Below, one piece after another: positions 45,604 through 58,200 of a stretch of DNA of 64,000 nucleotides. Positions within the stretch are counted from its first letter, which is position 1, and each line of letters starts with the position of its first letter. The position numbers and the translations under genes were made by a program. Below the pieces are notes generated by a model. The model did not search any database, was not told the origin of the DNA, and saw only the letters and a list, made by a program, of their open reading frames with translations. The DNA is from Alentia gelatinosa (taxonomy: Eukaryota; Annelida; Polychaeta; Phyllodocida; Polynoidae), in the NCBI GenBank assembly GCA_950022655.1, contig OX465579.1:15475088-15539087 (forward strand). Direction: 5' to 3'.

Positions 45604-47926
45604 CATGTTCCAAACTCGATAGTAAAAGGAGGCAAAAAGAAATGTCTTTGTACTTTTCGTCAGGTGAAGCACACCTTGCACTGCAATGGAAGATCACGAG
45701 AATAGAAAATACGAATAGCTGTTATTTCTTAGGAGAATACGGAAAGAAGTCCCTGAAACATCAAAATAGTGCATGATAAAATTGGTGGCCATTCTCCATT
45801 GCAATTCTGGATGACAAATGCATTATCATCCTTTTAGGAAACTACTGTAAATATCCTCCTTAAGGTTGACTCTTTGCTCTATCCTCGCTCATATTCGGCT
45901 ATTACAAGGTATCAACTACGTGGACGATGCACATGGAAATTTCAGAAACTATTTTTTTGATCTGGCACAGACAGACTCTTAACAACTTGTTGCAGCTGTC
46001 TGACACTACTTTGAGTCTGATGAGCGCTTTGTGAAACCGCTATAGGAGTCTCAAACAAAAGGATTCCCCCTATATACATCACACCTAACCGGGACCCCCC
46101 CCCCCCCCCCCCCCTGGATTTGTGAAGTCATAATGTCAACAACCGGTGTCACCATACACATGGTTCTGTTGTCAACGTCGCCATGGCAGCGACTGGCTAT
46201 AAATAACGCCAGCAGACGATTGCTCCGTCAGTAGCTCAAGCAAGTGAAACCCTAGCAACGTTTTACAGAAATATCATAAACATGCCAACCAGACTGGTTT
46301 AGCAGCCACAAAACGAATTGGATATGTACCTACTAATTTGATCAACAAATGGCTCCTGGGCAAAAAAGATACCTCTAGCATGGTATGTCTCGCAAGGCAT
46401 TATCAGTCATCAATAGGCCTTTTTCCACTGGCTGGTGTCACACGTTATCTGCTTAGCTACGCGATTTCTGAAGCCAAACATATCCCTGGCAACGTATACT
46501 TTAGCATTGGATCACTGAGTGTATAAGCGTAATACGTTTGTAATACCCATGCACATTATTTCCATAGACATAAAAGCGATTGCATCATATTCTATGGTAT
46601 TCCAGCTCCAATTTGATGTGTCATACATGCATATCACCTCAATGATACTTTAGATATACCTTAGATAACACAGGGACACCAAAATTGTATAGACACTGAT
46701 ACATTGGCAGGCCTAGCTATAATATGCTTATCTTTTACCATGTTAAAACCAAGATAATTATCAACTATAAAGTTTAGACAGCCCAGACTCGTTGATACAA
46801 TACCCTAGTTTGCTTCAACAATTTAATCTGTCAAAAAACAACACTCCTGTAATCACACTCACCATTCACACTTTAGGTGTGATTGCTATATGTCTCTATA
46901 TGCATGCTGCCGGATTCGCGGTGTTTGTCCGAGCGGCCGCGTAACTAGACAGTGGGCCGTTAGGCGGCGCTGAACGGCAACACCTGTATTGGTTAATATG
47001 AGCCCACTTTGAACACAACAGCCATAAAAATCCTCAGTGTAAGAACCACGAGTGGCGGGAACAGACCCGGTTGCGATCGCTACGTGAAAAATACCAAGAA
47101 CATGTTACATGTATACCCTTTTTTTGTTTATTCATTTATCTAAACTGGGTACATCGTAGTCTCGTGCGGCCTGTCTTCCATCTAGTGTACATACATGCTG
47201 GTCCTGTTTGACCAGTGGTTTCCCAATCTTATGAGTAACATTTCAAATTCATAACACTTCAAGGACAATGTAGATACCTTTGTACCAGTACCGTAGTATG
47301 TTAGTGGGCATACTGCTCTTAGGTAGACCAGCATTTAGACAGGACAATTGGCATAGATCTTGTTTATTTGTGTTTAGCATGTTGAAAGGCAAGGCGTTGG
47401 TTCTTTCCGTTGTTCAGTGAGAGTTAGTGCCAACTTTCCTCACCAGAGGGCCTCAGAGTGAAGATGTTTATAAATCTTCCGGCACCAGGCCGCAGCAGTA
47501 GGCCGCCTCTCCTTTCCCTGCCCACTTTATCACACGTTAGGCAAATGCCGGAATAGTCAGTTGGCTTACCAATCCGTCCTCTTGGTTTCTGTCTAATCTG
47601 TCATGTAAAGATCTTTGTCATTTCGTCCATAATGTGAATACGTCCACAATTTGAAGTAGGTCAGACATGTCATATGAATGGACTATTTTGACAGCTTGGT
47701 AAACATGGACAAAAGTGCACACCCCATTGTTCTACCTGAAAGTTATACTACTATTCCTTAAAGAGGACTTATAGCTAAATACCCACTGGAATTCTTTGTT
47801 CAAGATATCAAGTTACAGAGGAGGTATTGGCTTGATATGGCTGAATGTATAACCAAATACTCTGGTATGGGAAATTATCCATTGTTCTTTCCTATCGTGT
47901 AATGTCTATTATATCCTTTTCTCAGA
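45604..47926. other. Mostly unassigned interval
   Basis: Apart from the TATA/Inr candidate at 46190, there is a 20-base C-run (46095-46114) and a GC-rich spot at 46910-46990 (GAGCGGCCGCGTAAC). No exon is supported. Confidence 0.35.
46190..46235 (+). promoter_or_regulatory. Candidate TATA/Inr core promoter
   Basis: CTATAAATAAC at about 46198 is followed, about 30 bases later, by CCGTCAGTAGC, an Inr-like TCAGT. The spacing is right for a metazoan core promoter. No convincing exon follows, so it may be chance. Confidence 0.25.
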
Positions 47927-47943
47927 CCCCCCCCCCCCCTCCC

Positions 47944-47944
<1 letters not shown>

Positions 47945-48022
<78 letters not shown>
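47945..48022. repeat. CA microsatellite, preceded by a C-run
   Basis: About 38 CA units after a 13-base C-run (47927-47939). Confidence 0.95.
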
Positions 48023-48024
<2 letters not shown>

Positions 48025-48039
48025 ATACAAATAAATTTA

Positions 48040-48290
48040 GAAGGAAACTCATGAGATGAAAATGACTTGGTCATTACTCCACTTAGTCTGGCCGCGGAGT
48101 AATTCACGAGGCGAAACTAATGAATTACGTAGAGGTCAAACGAGGTTGAGTACGGACCAAGATATTTTCATCGAGTTATTTTATCTCACCCCATACATGA
48201 TCAGAAACATGATTAATCAATGAAATAACTGACCCAATTAGCACACTGAGTATTGGACATAATACCTTTATGGCCATGAAGTATGAGTTT
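48040..48290 (-). mobile_element. Frame-and-hairpin element beside the CA microsatellite
   Basis: Hairpin GGAAACTCATGAGATGAAAA ... CAAGATATTTTCATCGAG, apex AATTCACGAGGCGAAACTAA. Then TTATCTCACCCCATACATGA, with a diffuse remainder of the frame. The long CA tract ends 18 bases before the hairpin. Confidence 0.55.
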
Positions 48291-48383
48291 CTAACGTCAA
48301 CCCTATGGAGAAAAAATAAATAGATGCAGTTAACATATACAGAAAAGAATATTAGATCATCATTGTTCAAGACAAACTATGAC

Positions 48384-48650
48384 TGGAAGAAACCAACAAG
48401 TTTTGGTCAAAGTCGTAATTCTCCACGAGTTTGATGCGGAGTGAATATCACATAGCATTCAAACGAGTTGGAGAATGACTTCTTTGACCAAAACGAGTTG
48501 CTTTCTGTATTTATCTCACCCCTGTACACACTATAAGAATGGGCAACAAATAGGATATAGACCATGGAGAACGGACTGCAATATTTGAAGGGGCCTGGAG
48601 AAAGAGATCCCAATGTTAAGCCTATGGACATTTATCCCAAGGGTGAGATA
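48384..48650 (-). mobile_element. Frame-and-hairpin element, TTTTGGTCAAAG subfamily
   Basis: Hairpin AACCAACAAGTTTTGGTCAA ... GACCAAAACGAGTTGC; the apex section is shortened to GCGGAGTGAATATCAC. Frame TTATCTCACCCCTGTACACA ... TAAGCCTATGGACATTTATC-CCAAGGGTGAGATAA. Matches 18914-19214. Confidence 0.7.
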
Positions 48651-49458
48651 AATCACAAGTTATAGTTATTCCAAAGAATTACTATTGCCTGGTACTCAGC
48701 TCTTAGTTAAAAAATATTTAAATGAATTGTCAAAATTCTTCGCCTCCGTCCATCTTTAACACGTAGGCAATCAACTTACGTCTTATTTGTAACACAATAT
48801 TGCGCTCAGGTTTCCCACACCCAAACCCACCGAACATAAATAATCACTACAAAGAAAAAATAATACGTCAGGGCCCCGACCTGGCAGCAGGAGCCAGCTG
48901 ATGGTAATTAATTAACAAATGAATTGTTAATTAATACTTTTAATGCCGATAATATCCCTAAAGACAGATTTGTCACGAGTTTTTTCATGCTTGGCCGACA
49001 GCAAACGTCCCTTTGGTTAACCCTTTCATTCTTTGAACCACTAAAATGAAATTTTAAAAAATACGGTTAATTCCATGTTGTAACTTAAAGAAATTATGTA
49101 TTATTCAGTTATGAACATCATAGCTTGCCGAGGTTTTGGAATAAATCATAGATTACCCGGCCGTGGCATGGTATTCGGATTGGGTTCAAGTTGTTTTTAT
49201 GTTGGCCTTAAAGCAACAACTAAAATGACATTTTTCGAATGATACCATCTTTTGATAACCCCTGAACACTCACAAATATGCAGGTATTGCTCCTATCGTG
49301 TATCTAAAAGGTGGAGAAAAAAAAACACCTCAAGATATGCACTTGTGCCCTGGTTGTATCATGGGGCATATCGGGACCATGATCATCTTTTTTGTAGGAC
49401 GATGTGTGGTAAAGTGGCATGTCTAGAGACTTGTCTACGACATGGACCCTCCCAATAA
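48651..49458. other. Unassigned interval
   Basis: TTAACCCTTTCATTCTTTGA at 49018 looks like a TTAA/CCCTTT start without a matching right end. Otherwise nothing. Confidence 0.35.
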
Positions 49459-49822
49459 GGCCCGGCATCCACCTACTACGATAGAAATTTTGACCTACCG
49501 ATATGGTACCGATATAAAAAGCAAATATCGGAGACATATCGGGAAGGTGCAAAATCATAGACATATGTCTAAAAAATGCCAATCCACCACGCATTGTATG
49601 TGGTTTTTATCGGTGTCTAATCACAGAAACGTGGTCAACTGCCCCGATATTAGGTGAACTTACGACGCGATTTTGATTATTTATTGGAAGGTGCATCATA
49701 GACCATATCGGAGCCATTTCGTAGTAGGTGGACGCCGGGGCTATGTCTCCGATATTGACTTTTTGTATCGGTGCCATATCGGTATGTATAAATTTCTATC
49801 GTAGTAGGTGGATCATGGCCTT
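49459..49822. mobile_element. PIF/Harbinger-like MITE, full copy plus a second right end
   Basis: Full copy 49459-49741, with TAA at 49456-49458. 49742-49822 then repeats a right half (TATGTCTCCGATATTGACTT to GTAGTAGGTGGATCATGGCC). Either a partial copy landed beside the first or a tandem event duplicated the end. Confidence 0.7.
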
Positions 49823-49827
49823 ACCAA

Positions 49828-50600
49828 CCATTCACTCTAAATACTGAACTATCACTTGAACTGTGCAATAGACAGTTACCAAGTAATTGTATCGTTTTTT
49901 GTTTAAACATAAGTTGTATACCTGTAAACTACTTTGGAGGCTATGTATGCAAATACTGGGACGCTATTACGAAATCATAAATAACACAAAGATCATACCA
50001 TTACCCAGACATTGTTATGTCCTCATCAACTAATTACCTAAACCTAGGCAGTATGCCTATTATATATTATTCTACAGTTTAAATACCATACTAAAATGTA
50101 TTAATGTATTCATCACAACCGTCCTAGAGACGAGTATCAGTGAGCTGGATTATTGTAAGACAGGCCCAGAGCCTAAATAACTTCCAGAATAAATAAATGA
50201 ATGGGGAAAAAAATCAAAAGAATCTAAGGAACCTAATTGACAACCCTCATAAATAAAAACGATCCTTAAAAAGTACGTCAAGGACCATGTATATAGAAAT
50301 ATATCACCAATCAAGTGCCTCAAGAAGTCTGACTAACCTTTTAAGGGCGGATGATGTCGTAATTTGCACAACATTTAGCCGTCTCCAAGGTTGTAGTTCT
50401 GCCATAGGCGGCCGTCCTTATAGGTTTAAGACGAATCTTTCGATTCTCGATTTCGATGTCCAATATCGAGAGCAGCAGGCCCAGCATAATTTCAGGTGGG
50501 GAAAACCAAACAGGATATTGCAGGATTCTGTGCTTCGGAAGAAAGCCCTCAGTAACAGCTATAAACCAGAGGCCAGTAAGCCCCAGAGGAATCCTGTAGC
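49828..50600 (+). repeat. Duplicated block, copy A (includes LINE relic start)
   Basis: ATTCACTCTAAATACT, GGAACCTAATTGACAA, CGATCCTTAAAAAGTACGT, ATATATCACCAATCAAGTGC, CAGGCCCAGCAT and GGTGGGGAAAACCAAAC recur in order at 52566-53345. Confidence 0.65.
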
Positions 50601-51011
50601 TTTATCTGTGTTTCACTCACGGAGACTCAGAAACGAAAGTTGCAGATGTTACTTAACAGTGCCCTTCGTATATGCTTTCGCTGTGGGGTAGATGCAAGAT
50701 TAGGTACAGCAATGATGCTACAGAGGGCTAACATTGCGACCCTCGAAGCGAGACGTAACAGTCAATTATTGTGCTTTCTGCATTGGTGGGCCTCTAAGGC
50801 TGATAATCGTGTTGTTGAAAATGTTAGATTGACCAGAAGCACTGAAAAGGTCAAAATTAAATTAAGACGACCACAGACAGAAATGTTTAGACGATCGCCG
50901 CTATATGTTGGCAAACTGTTGTGGGATGCACTCCCACTGGAAGCTCAACGTATAGAAACTAGAATCTTATTTAAAAGATGGATTAAGCGTCATATGGTTG
51001 AGGCTCTATGA
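50455..51011 (+). pseudogene. LINE ORF2 C-terminal remnant, frameshifted
   Basis: 50640-51011 reads NSALRICFRCGVDAR, then MMLQRANIATLEARRNSQLL, then RRSPLYVGKLLWDALPLEAQ and IKRHMVEAL before the stop, typical of the RT thumb/C-terminal region. The preceding part (NRILQDSVLRKKAL) is in another frame. No catalytic motifs remain. A 3' UTR-like AT-rich tail follows to about 51440. Confidence 0.65.
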
Positions 51012-51509
51012 TGGTTGGTTCTGTGGGACTGCATTTTTGTTTATTGTCCTAAGGTATATTTTCTCCGAAAAAATTTTCGGTAAAATTATGATCTTATGCG
51101 GACTGATACCATGAGTAATATGGCAGTAACAGTGTTTCAATTTTCTCTCCTATCACCACCAGCTCTTTTTTTCATGTTTCTTTATTTATTTTTTTTAGTG
51201 TTTATATATGTATTGAACTATGTTTGTCAGGAAAACCTGTAAGATGGTGTATATATCTACATGTGATGGGACCTCAAGTTTGTGAGTTTCCTTTCATAAC
51301 TCAGATGGTTTTGATTACCTATTATGCTTCAATATTGTATTTGTCGTGTTTTGTCTATATGTTTTGAGTGTCTGTTACCTCTTTTTTGTCCATAGTTTGA
51401 CTGAACCTGGTCAATGTGTAAGCACAGAACATGTATCACATGAATATTGAGCTTGTAACAGTTACCTTACTAAATTTCTATCGTAGTAGGCGGATGCTGG
51501 GCCTTCCCA

Positions 51510-51960
51510 ACACTGCATGCAAACCACTATTTTACATATATATATGCCATCGAGATAACGCACGTATCGGCTGTATCGTGGCTTGTTTATACTTGTATAC
51601 ACCTCTTATACGCATCTACGTTTCGGGCGTCTACAAGACAGTTTCCATATGTAGACGTGCGCGACTTGGCTGTCTTTCACGCCTGGCGTATTTAAGATAA
51701 AATATACTCTGCGCAATATATATGCGCCAGGCATATATATGATACCCACAAAAAAAAATTGCAACCCACGGCCCGCCCGGGCCTGTTGGTGTTGGTAGAG
51801 GATACACCAACACTGACCCGCCACCCGCGACCTCCCAACCCCACCCTCTACCGCCCCCCCACCACCCCACACCACCCCCAGCCAGCCTCAGTGAGAAGCC
51901 CCCCCCTGCCCGCCGGCCACCGCCCAGCGCCCGCCGCCAGCCGTGTTTGTACAGGTTGAC
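51510..51960. repeat. Dispersed repeat, second copy of the 20.2 kb repeat
   Basis: Shares ACCACTATTTTACATATATA, the ACGCACGTATCGGCTGTATCGT region, GTAGACGTGCGCGACTTGGC and the following CCCGCCACCC tract with 20190-20515. It continues as a C-rich low-complexity stretch to about 51960. It is preceded by a 30-base PIF-like MITE end (51475-51504). Confidence 0.6.
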
Positions 51961-52359
51961 TCAGTGGGAAACCCTCCCCCACCCCCCACCGTCTGCCGCT
52001 GCCCGCCGCGAGGTGTTATGGTGTCGGGGGGCGGCCGGGTAGACATGTGCGGCCGCATTCACACCTGTGCGGCCGCATGTCACACAGGGGTAAGATGATT
52101 TCAGGATTCAACGTCAAGTCTGAAGCGGCTCATTATATAGTAAGCCTCACTGTCCACACATTGAAATGGTGTTTGAAAGTAAGATCTATTAGAAAAACAA
52201 TTCTAAAAAAACATAATGCAAGGTTTACTGTGTGTAATTAATCAATTTATACTTGATTAGGTTTTTATAAAATAAATTGGTAATATAAAATTGCAATTTT
52301 CATATAATACAGACTTGGATGGTTAATGGCAAATGAAATATGCTACCAGTAGTGTCCCC

Positions 52360-52566
52360 AAGTGGCAGAGAATGGAACTTTTTGAGATTGGTGTATATAC
52401 AACGGAATCAGGCGTATATATGCATATATAAGACCGCACCATGGACATGTATATATGCCACTAGATAAGGCGTCTACGAGACAGATAACAGGTCTAACTT
52501 CTAGACGCAAAATCCTACTGTTAGACGCGTTTCGTATACATATGTAAAATAGTGGTTTTCGTGCAG
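52360..52566. repeat. Inverted partial copy of the 20.2/51.5 kb repeat
   Basis: The right end, TATGTAAAATAGTGGTTTTC followed by GTGCAGTGCAAC, is the reverse complement of the start of the repeat at 20182. Several TCTAGACGC words also fit. The left edge is uncertain. Confidence 0.45.
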
Positions 52567-53345
52567 TGCAACTATTCACTCTAAATACTAAACATGAACT
52601 TTAATTCTACAATAGACAATTACCAAGCAACTGTATCTAAGGAACCTAATTGACAAACCTCATAAATAAAAACGATCCTTAAAAAGTACGTTAAGGACCA
52701 TGCATATAGAAATATATCACCAATCAAGTGCCTCAAGAAGTCTGAAAAGAAGTAGCAGGCCCAGCATGATTGGTTGTCCATGGCCTTTGGTCAGGGATGG
52801 TCATCCCCCCCCCCCCCCCCCCTTGGCGAAGCACCTCTACACTAGCGCACCCCTGCGCCACCTCTCGCCTGTCAGCCGCACCCCTCATCAACGTGCGCTC
52901 CCTCAACACTATGCACTGTCTCACACTTCCCTCAGCACTCATACCGTATGCACGTACTATTTTTCTACCCACCCACCCTCACCTTTCTCTCCTACTCGCT
53001 TTACTCCTAGGGCTATTTTTATTATTACATGCACTTCATACTTATGTAATAATCCATAATAACTTTACTTATTATGTAATAAACTATTCATAATTGACAT
53101 CAAAATACATCTGTCAATTATACATGTATTATTATTATTATTGATATTCATTGTATACCTACTTATTCTTATCAATAAGACCTATAGAATTAAATAAAAT
53201 TTCATTAGCCCACTCCGGCCTCCATCTTGCTTTATTCAGGGATGTGGGGTAATGTCAGGTGGGGAAAACCAAACGAGATTTTGCAGGATTCTGTGCTACG
53301 GAAGAAAACCCCCAGTAACAGCTACAAACCAGAGGCCAGAAATCC
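52566..53345 (+). repeat. Duplicated block, copy B, with an inserted segment
   Basis: Follows copy A to CAGGCCCAGCATGATTGG (52756), then carries about 480 foreign bases (C-run 52805-52822, a proline/histidine-coding C-rich part, then an AT-rich part with AATAAAATTTC). It resumes at TCAGGTGGGGAAAACCAAAC (53255). Confidence 0.6.
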
Positions 53346-53582
53346 CCCGAGAAAGGAGCAGAATAATGATGAATAGTGTATCAGAATTTCCTCAGGAAGG
53401 GAGAGTGCAGCTACGGGAAACAGTGCAAATACAAGCATCTGGTCGCCACAACTGAATAGAACATTGCAAGCCCCCTTGCATCAGGAGGAGTGCTGTAATC
53501 AGAGGGAAGGGAGACCATGTTACCCATGACCAAGACAGGGGCTTCATATTAGATGGCGTTGAAAATGGATTTAGGATTTTAG

Positions 53583-53890
53583 CCCTTTAAGGACGAGTGC
53601 CTGCGGACGAGTTATCGCCTTAAGGACGGGTGCTGGTGGTACTTTATACCGCTAGGGGACAGGCATATATCTGTCAAAACCCATAATTTGAGTCTTAAAT
53701 CACGTGGTACGAAACATAATCCTAGATTTATTTACCTTTTTCTGCTCATTATGCTCATTATGATGTTAGACCTACATTCTGTGAATATTTTATTACTTTT
53801 ACTCCACTGTTTCCTTGTTAAAAACAAATTTGTATATTTTTGAGAAATGATGCCTCAAGGCATCATTCGTCCTAGGCCGGTTGATGCCAC
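53583..53890. mobile_element. CCCTTT MITE copy, right end decayed
   Basis: Begins CCCTTTAAGGACGAGTGCC after TTAG and carries the same internal words as the copy at 42889 (AATTTGAGT, ATCACGTG, TGATGCCTCAAGGCATCATTCG). The right terminus is blurred at about 53890 (CACAAGGGTTTAC). Confidence 0.6.
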
Positions 53891-55248
53891 AAGGGTTTAC
53901 TAGATAATTAACCGAGGCACAGAACTGAACAATTGCTATTGGGTAGATTGTATGCGACTTTTACTTATATATGAGTTATTACTTGAGGGTATTAAAATCT
54001 TAATTAATTATAGAAATATATGTTACGTGAACCAAATAAGTTAATGTTGCAGGTTAATAAATGTGCAATTTTAGATTTATTTTGATACACATTCACATTT
54101 GAGATCACAATAAAATGCTAAAGTTAGAATTACTTGGCTTGACAGTTCAAATTCAATAAACATATTCCATAATAAATACATCTTTGTCGATGGGAACTTT
54201 GATAACAGATACTTTACATTATACAGTTTTATGAACCATATCATATCAAACCTAAGACATAGGTACATTTATTTCAAAACAAAATATGCAAAAACGGATT
54301 TCAAAGTTTACAAATAATTTTTATTAAAAAAAAAATTCACACGGACATCAAAACACTGATTACAAAAACGTCATATAAAAAGAGAAAAAAAATATGTGAA
54401 GGTTATTTCATGTACAATACAAAAAGAGGAGGAGGCTAGACAGGATCTAACGCCCATGATAATGGCATGGAGTTTCTAGAGGGTCACTACTTTCTTTCAA
54501 CAGGTAAACAAGCAAGCGTTGAATCCCCGTGTTTTATTCAGGAAGACTTCTGTTTATTAACTATGCTACTACGTACGAGTATTAGAAGCAGCTGAAGCAA
54601 ACCTATTGAATAAATAATTAACCTGCCCAGTCCTAGTCACTGGGCTCGGATGGTGGGGGCATTTTCTTTTCTTGACTTGAAGATAGTGTGATGATGATTT
54701 GTGTCCTTTGGCAAGAAAGCAATGAAATGTTATTGCTTGAACCTTGTCCTATCTCTACAAGAGAGGCCCATTTAGGGTCGTTGGTATGAGATGCATTTTC
54801 TTGATTTCTGTATTGGCGAACGAGTTCTATTCATTGTATGAGATATTGCTAGACAAGTGAGTCTTCTACATAAGTCTTTCATCGTCGTCCTATTATTTAC
54901 ACTGTAAGTCTGCACATCCCATTGCAGATTTCTCTTTCTCGTCGGGGGAATGTATATATATATATAACCATGATATGCACAAATTGAGTTCTCTTTTTGT
55001 GTCCTTTTAATACACTCAGCCCCTCCCATGTCATTGATTGAACAGCCTCAAATGGTCAAGTCTCTGGAATATATACTTCCCAAGCTGTCGATCAGCTATC
55101 AAAGCATCGTCGATGCAAGGAACCGTTCGCACCCTGTCATCCCAATACGAACAACCAGATGGCGCTACAGTCCTAGTGAGAGCGGTGGAGCCATCTGGTA
55201 GCCGCGTGCGTAACTCGGCGTTGACACACCAGGTGGCAGTGGTGTCGC
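53891..55248 (-). other. Likely 3' UTR and downstream flank of the lectin gene
   Basis: Several AATAAA words on the minus strand (for example near 54532 and 54320) could serve polyadenylation. I cannot choose one. No further exon seen. Confidence 0.35.
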
Positions 55249-58200
55249 TCAGCGGGAGTACACGAGCACCTCGCAGATACTGAGTCGGTCTCGTGTCCGT
55301 GCCTCGTCGCCGAGCATGTGAATGCTGACAAACCTGCAAGAAAAGAAATGTAAGCGTTATTTGTATGCTGTGTTAATCCATATACTTCTTAACCCTTTAA
55401 GGACGGCTGCCTATGGCTGAACTGCACACTTGGGGACGGCTACTAGAGACTATGTTCAGTTCTAGGGGACGGGGCATTGTCCTCTGAACTCAAAATGCGA
55501 AGGTTTATCACGTGATATAATATGCTATTATTAATGTTTTTATTTCTATCATTCTGTGAAAATTTCAAGTTAATTGTTAAAATATTTCCCTTTAAAAAAC
55601 ATTCATATAAATATCTATCAAATGATGCCGGATGATGCCCTGAGGCATCATCAGCCCTCAAAGAATTAATATAAAAAAATGATCTGGAGATTATGTTAAA
55701 GACAAATGCGAGTAGGTATTGCAGCGCCCCCTGTTTCTAATCAATTTAACACTGGTGCTGCCACCTGGTTTCATGAAAATATAGCAGATTCCCATAGACA
55801 CCAATAGGGAGCCAAAGTGAACCTGCTGCAACCACAGATAGTAGGTCACAAAATACTATTTCCGGGTATAGGCGCTCAGTACTTAAACTATGAAGGTTCG
55901 AGATTATATGTGTCATTCTCCAAATCTTTTAGATCCAAATTTTTAATAAACTTTACAACTGTCATCGTTGTTTTGAAACAAAGTTATTCAGAGACGATAG
56001 TTATAAACTTCACTTCAAAAGTAACAAACGAGACCAAAAACATAAGTCTAGCCTCAAACCGCCATAGCTTTAGCACTAAGCCTCGTCCTTACTGGCCACC
56101 GGAAATGGTGTTTTGTAGGTGGGTATCTGTGGTTTCAGCGGGTTCACTTTGGCTCCCTATAGATCAGCAGATTTTTGTTGAATCTGTGAAGGTGAGAAGG
56201 TGACTTACCGTCCGGTGAGGGTCTCGTCACACTGCATGGAGATGGCAGGTCTCAGGGCAGTTCCCATGTAGTGTTTGCACTGTGCGTTCATACTGAGGTC
56301 CGAGTCACTCCCCACACGCACCACAAAGTCGTGCAGCTCACCAACTGTATGCGGAAAGGACATATATACATTATATATAGTTTACCAAGAGTATGAGGAA
56401 AGGACATATATAGTTCAACAACTGTATGCGGAAAGGACATGTATACATTATATATAGTTCAACAACTCTATGAGGAAAGGCCATATATAAATTATATACA
56501 GTTGAACAACTGTATGAGGAAAGGACAAATATAGTTCAACAACTGTATGGAGAAAGGACATATATAAATTATATATATTTCACCAATTGTATGAGGAAAA
56601 GCGATATATAGTAACAACTGTGTGAGGAAAGGACATATATAAATTATATAAAGTTCAACAACTGTATGAGGGAAGGACATATATAGTTCCACAACTGTAT
56701 GGAGAAAGGACATATATGAATTATAAATATTTCACCAATTGTATGAGGAAAGGACATATATACATTACATATCCCTCACCAACTGTATGGGGAAAGGGCA
56801 TATCTATATATTATATATAGACTACCAATTGTATGAGGGCAGGACATTTATGAATTATATATAACTCATCAATTGTATGGGGAAAGGACATGAATACATT
56901 ATATTTAGCTCACCAACTGTGTGAGAAAAAGACATACATATGTATAGACATTATATTTACGTCACCAACTGTGTGAGAAAATGACATATATACATTATAT
57001 TTAGGTCACCAACTGTATTGGCAAAGTTTCAGTTATAGTCATTTGAATTACATATATCTAGATACGTACCGCAGCAGTTGGATGGAATGTAGATCTTGAT
57101 CCTGTTGACGACGTGGTCCTCTCCAAGGTCAACGTGCCATTCGGGATTCTCCTGTCTCTCTGAAAAACCAGACGACAATTCTCTGTAAAACAGGTCAACT
57201 TCATAACCGCATGCTGGGCCAGCAATTGCGTGTTTTCATTAATCTATATCTTATGGGATTTATAAATTCACAAAACAAATAACATCAGCGATTTCTTTTT
57301 TCAGGTCCCATCTTTTTTTAGATTTATTTGAATATTTGATTTGTACATATGGTAACTGTTTCTATAACACTACGTTTCGGCGTTTGATTTGCCTTGCATT
57401 ATTTTTTGTATCATTAATTTATTTATCATTTCACCACAGACATATCCATATTACTTTGAATATGGAGTGCTGGTTCTTTCCACTCGCTTTTACAATAGTG
57501 TGCGGCTGTTAGAATTTTCCGGATATCAAATACCTTGCATGTTAATTCCTACCCCTTACTTAAGCACAAACCTACCCTCAACAGAAATCAAACGTGGCGG
57601 TGCTTCTCGTGTCAAGGCAGTGATAAAGCACGACAATTTGTGTTTATCCAATATCGATGTGGGTTTCTTTTTCAGTTGGTGAGGAGGGGGGTAGACTGGC
57701 TCCAGACCCTGCATCCTATGTCTACTCTCCTCGATGGGATACAGGGACTGGTACAATCGGTAATTGTGTACGATTTCTGGCGCTGTATAGCGCCAGTATT
57801 TCCAACACTCTTCATACAGATATCCTGGCCACTCATCAGGATATCTGATGGGAAATTGATACCCTCTCACTTTGATCTTAATCAGGTCACAGTCAGGAGT
57901 AGGCTAAATTTATTGCTATGACAACAGAGGCGACCAGGGAACTGAAGGAGGGGAGGTGGGAGGGGTAGGAGGAAATATAGGGTTACAGGGAGTGGTTTGG
58001 GGCCGTAAACAGGAGATTCTGTTCATAGTGGACAAGTCTTCGATTCATGGGCCAGTCAGAGAAGGACACATACTTTAATGAACTTTATTCTGATTGTGAT
58101 TAATCATGTAATGAATGTTCATAATCAAAGACTTGAGCAAGTCTAGAGGGGGAGGGGATTAAAAGAGGATATATATTACCATCCATACTGTGTATAAAAA

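Noticed and set aside
57535..57921. 128-codon plus-strand frame and its antisense partner
   Set aside because: Located in an intron and partly in a dispersed repeat; no domain or splice context.
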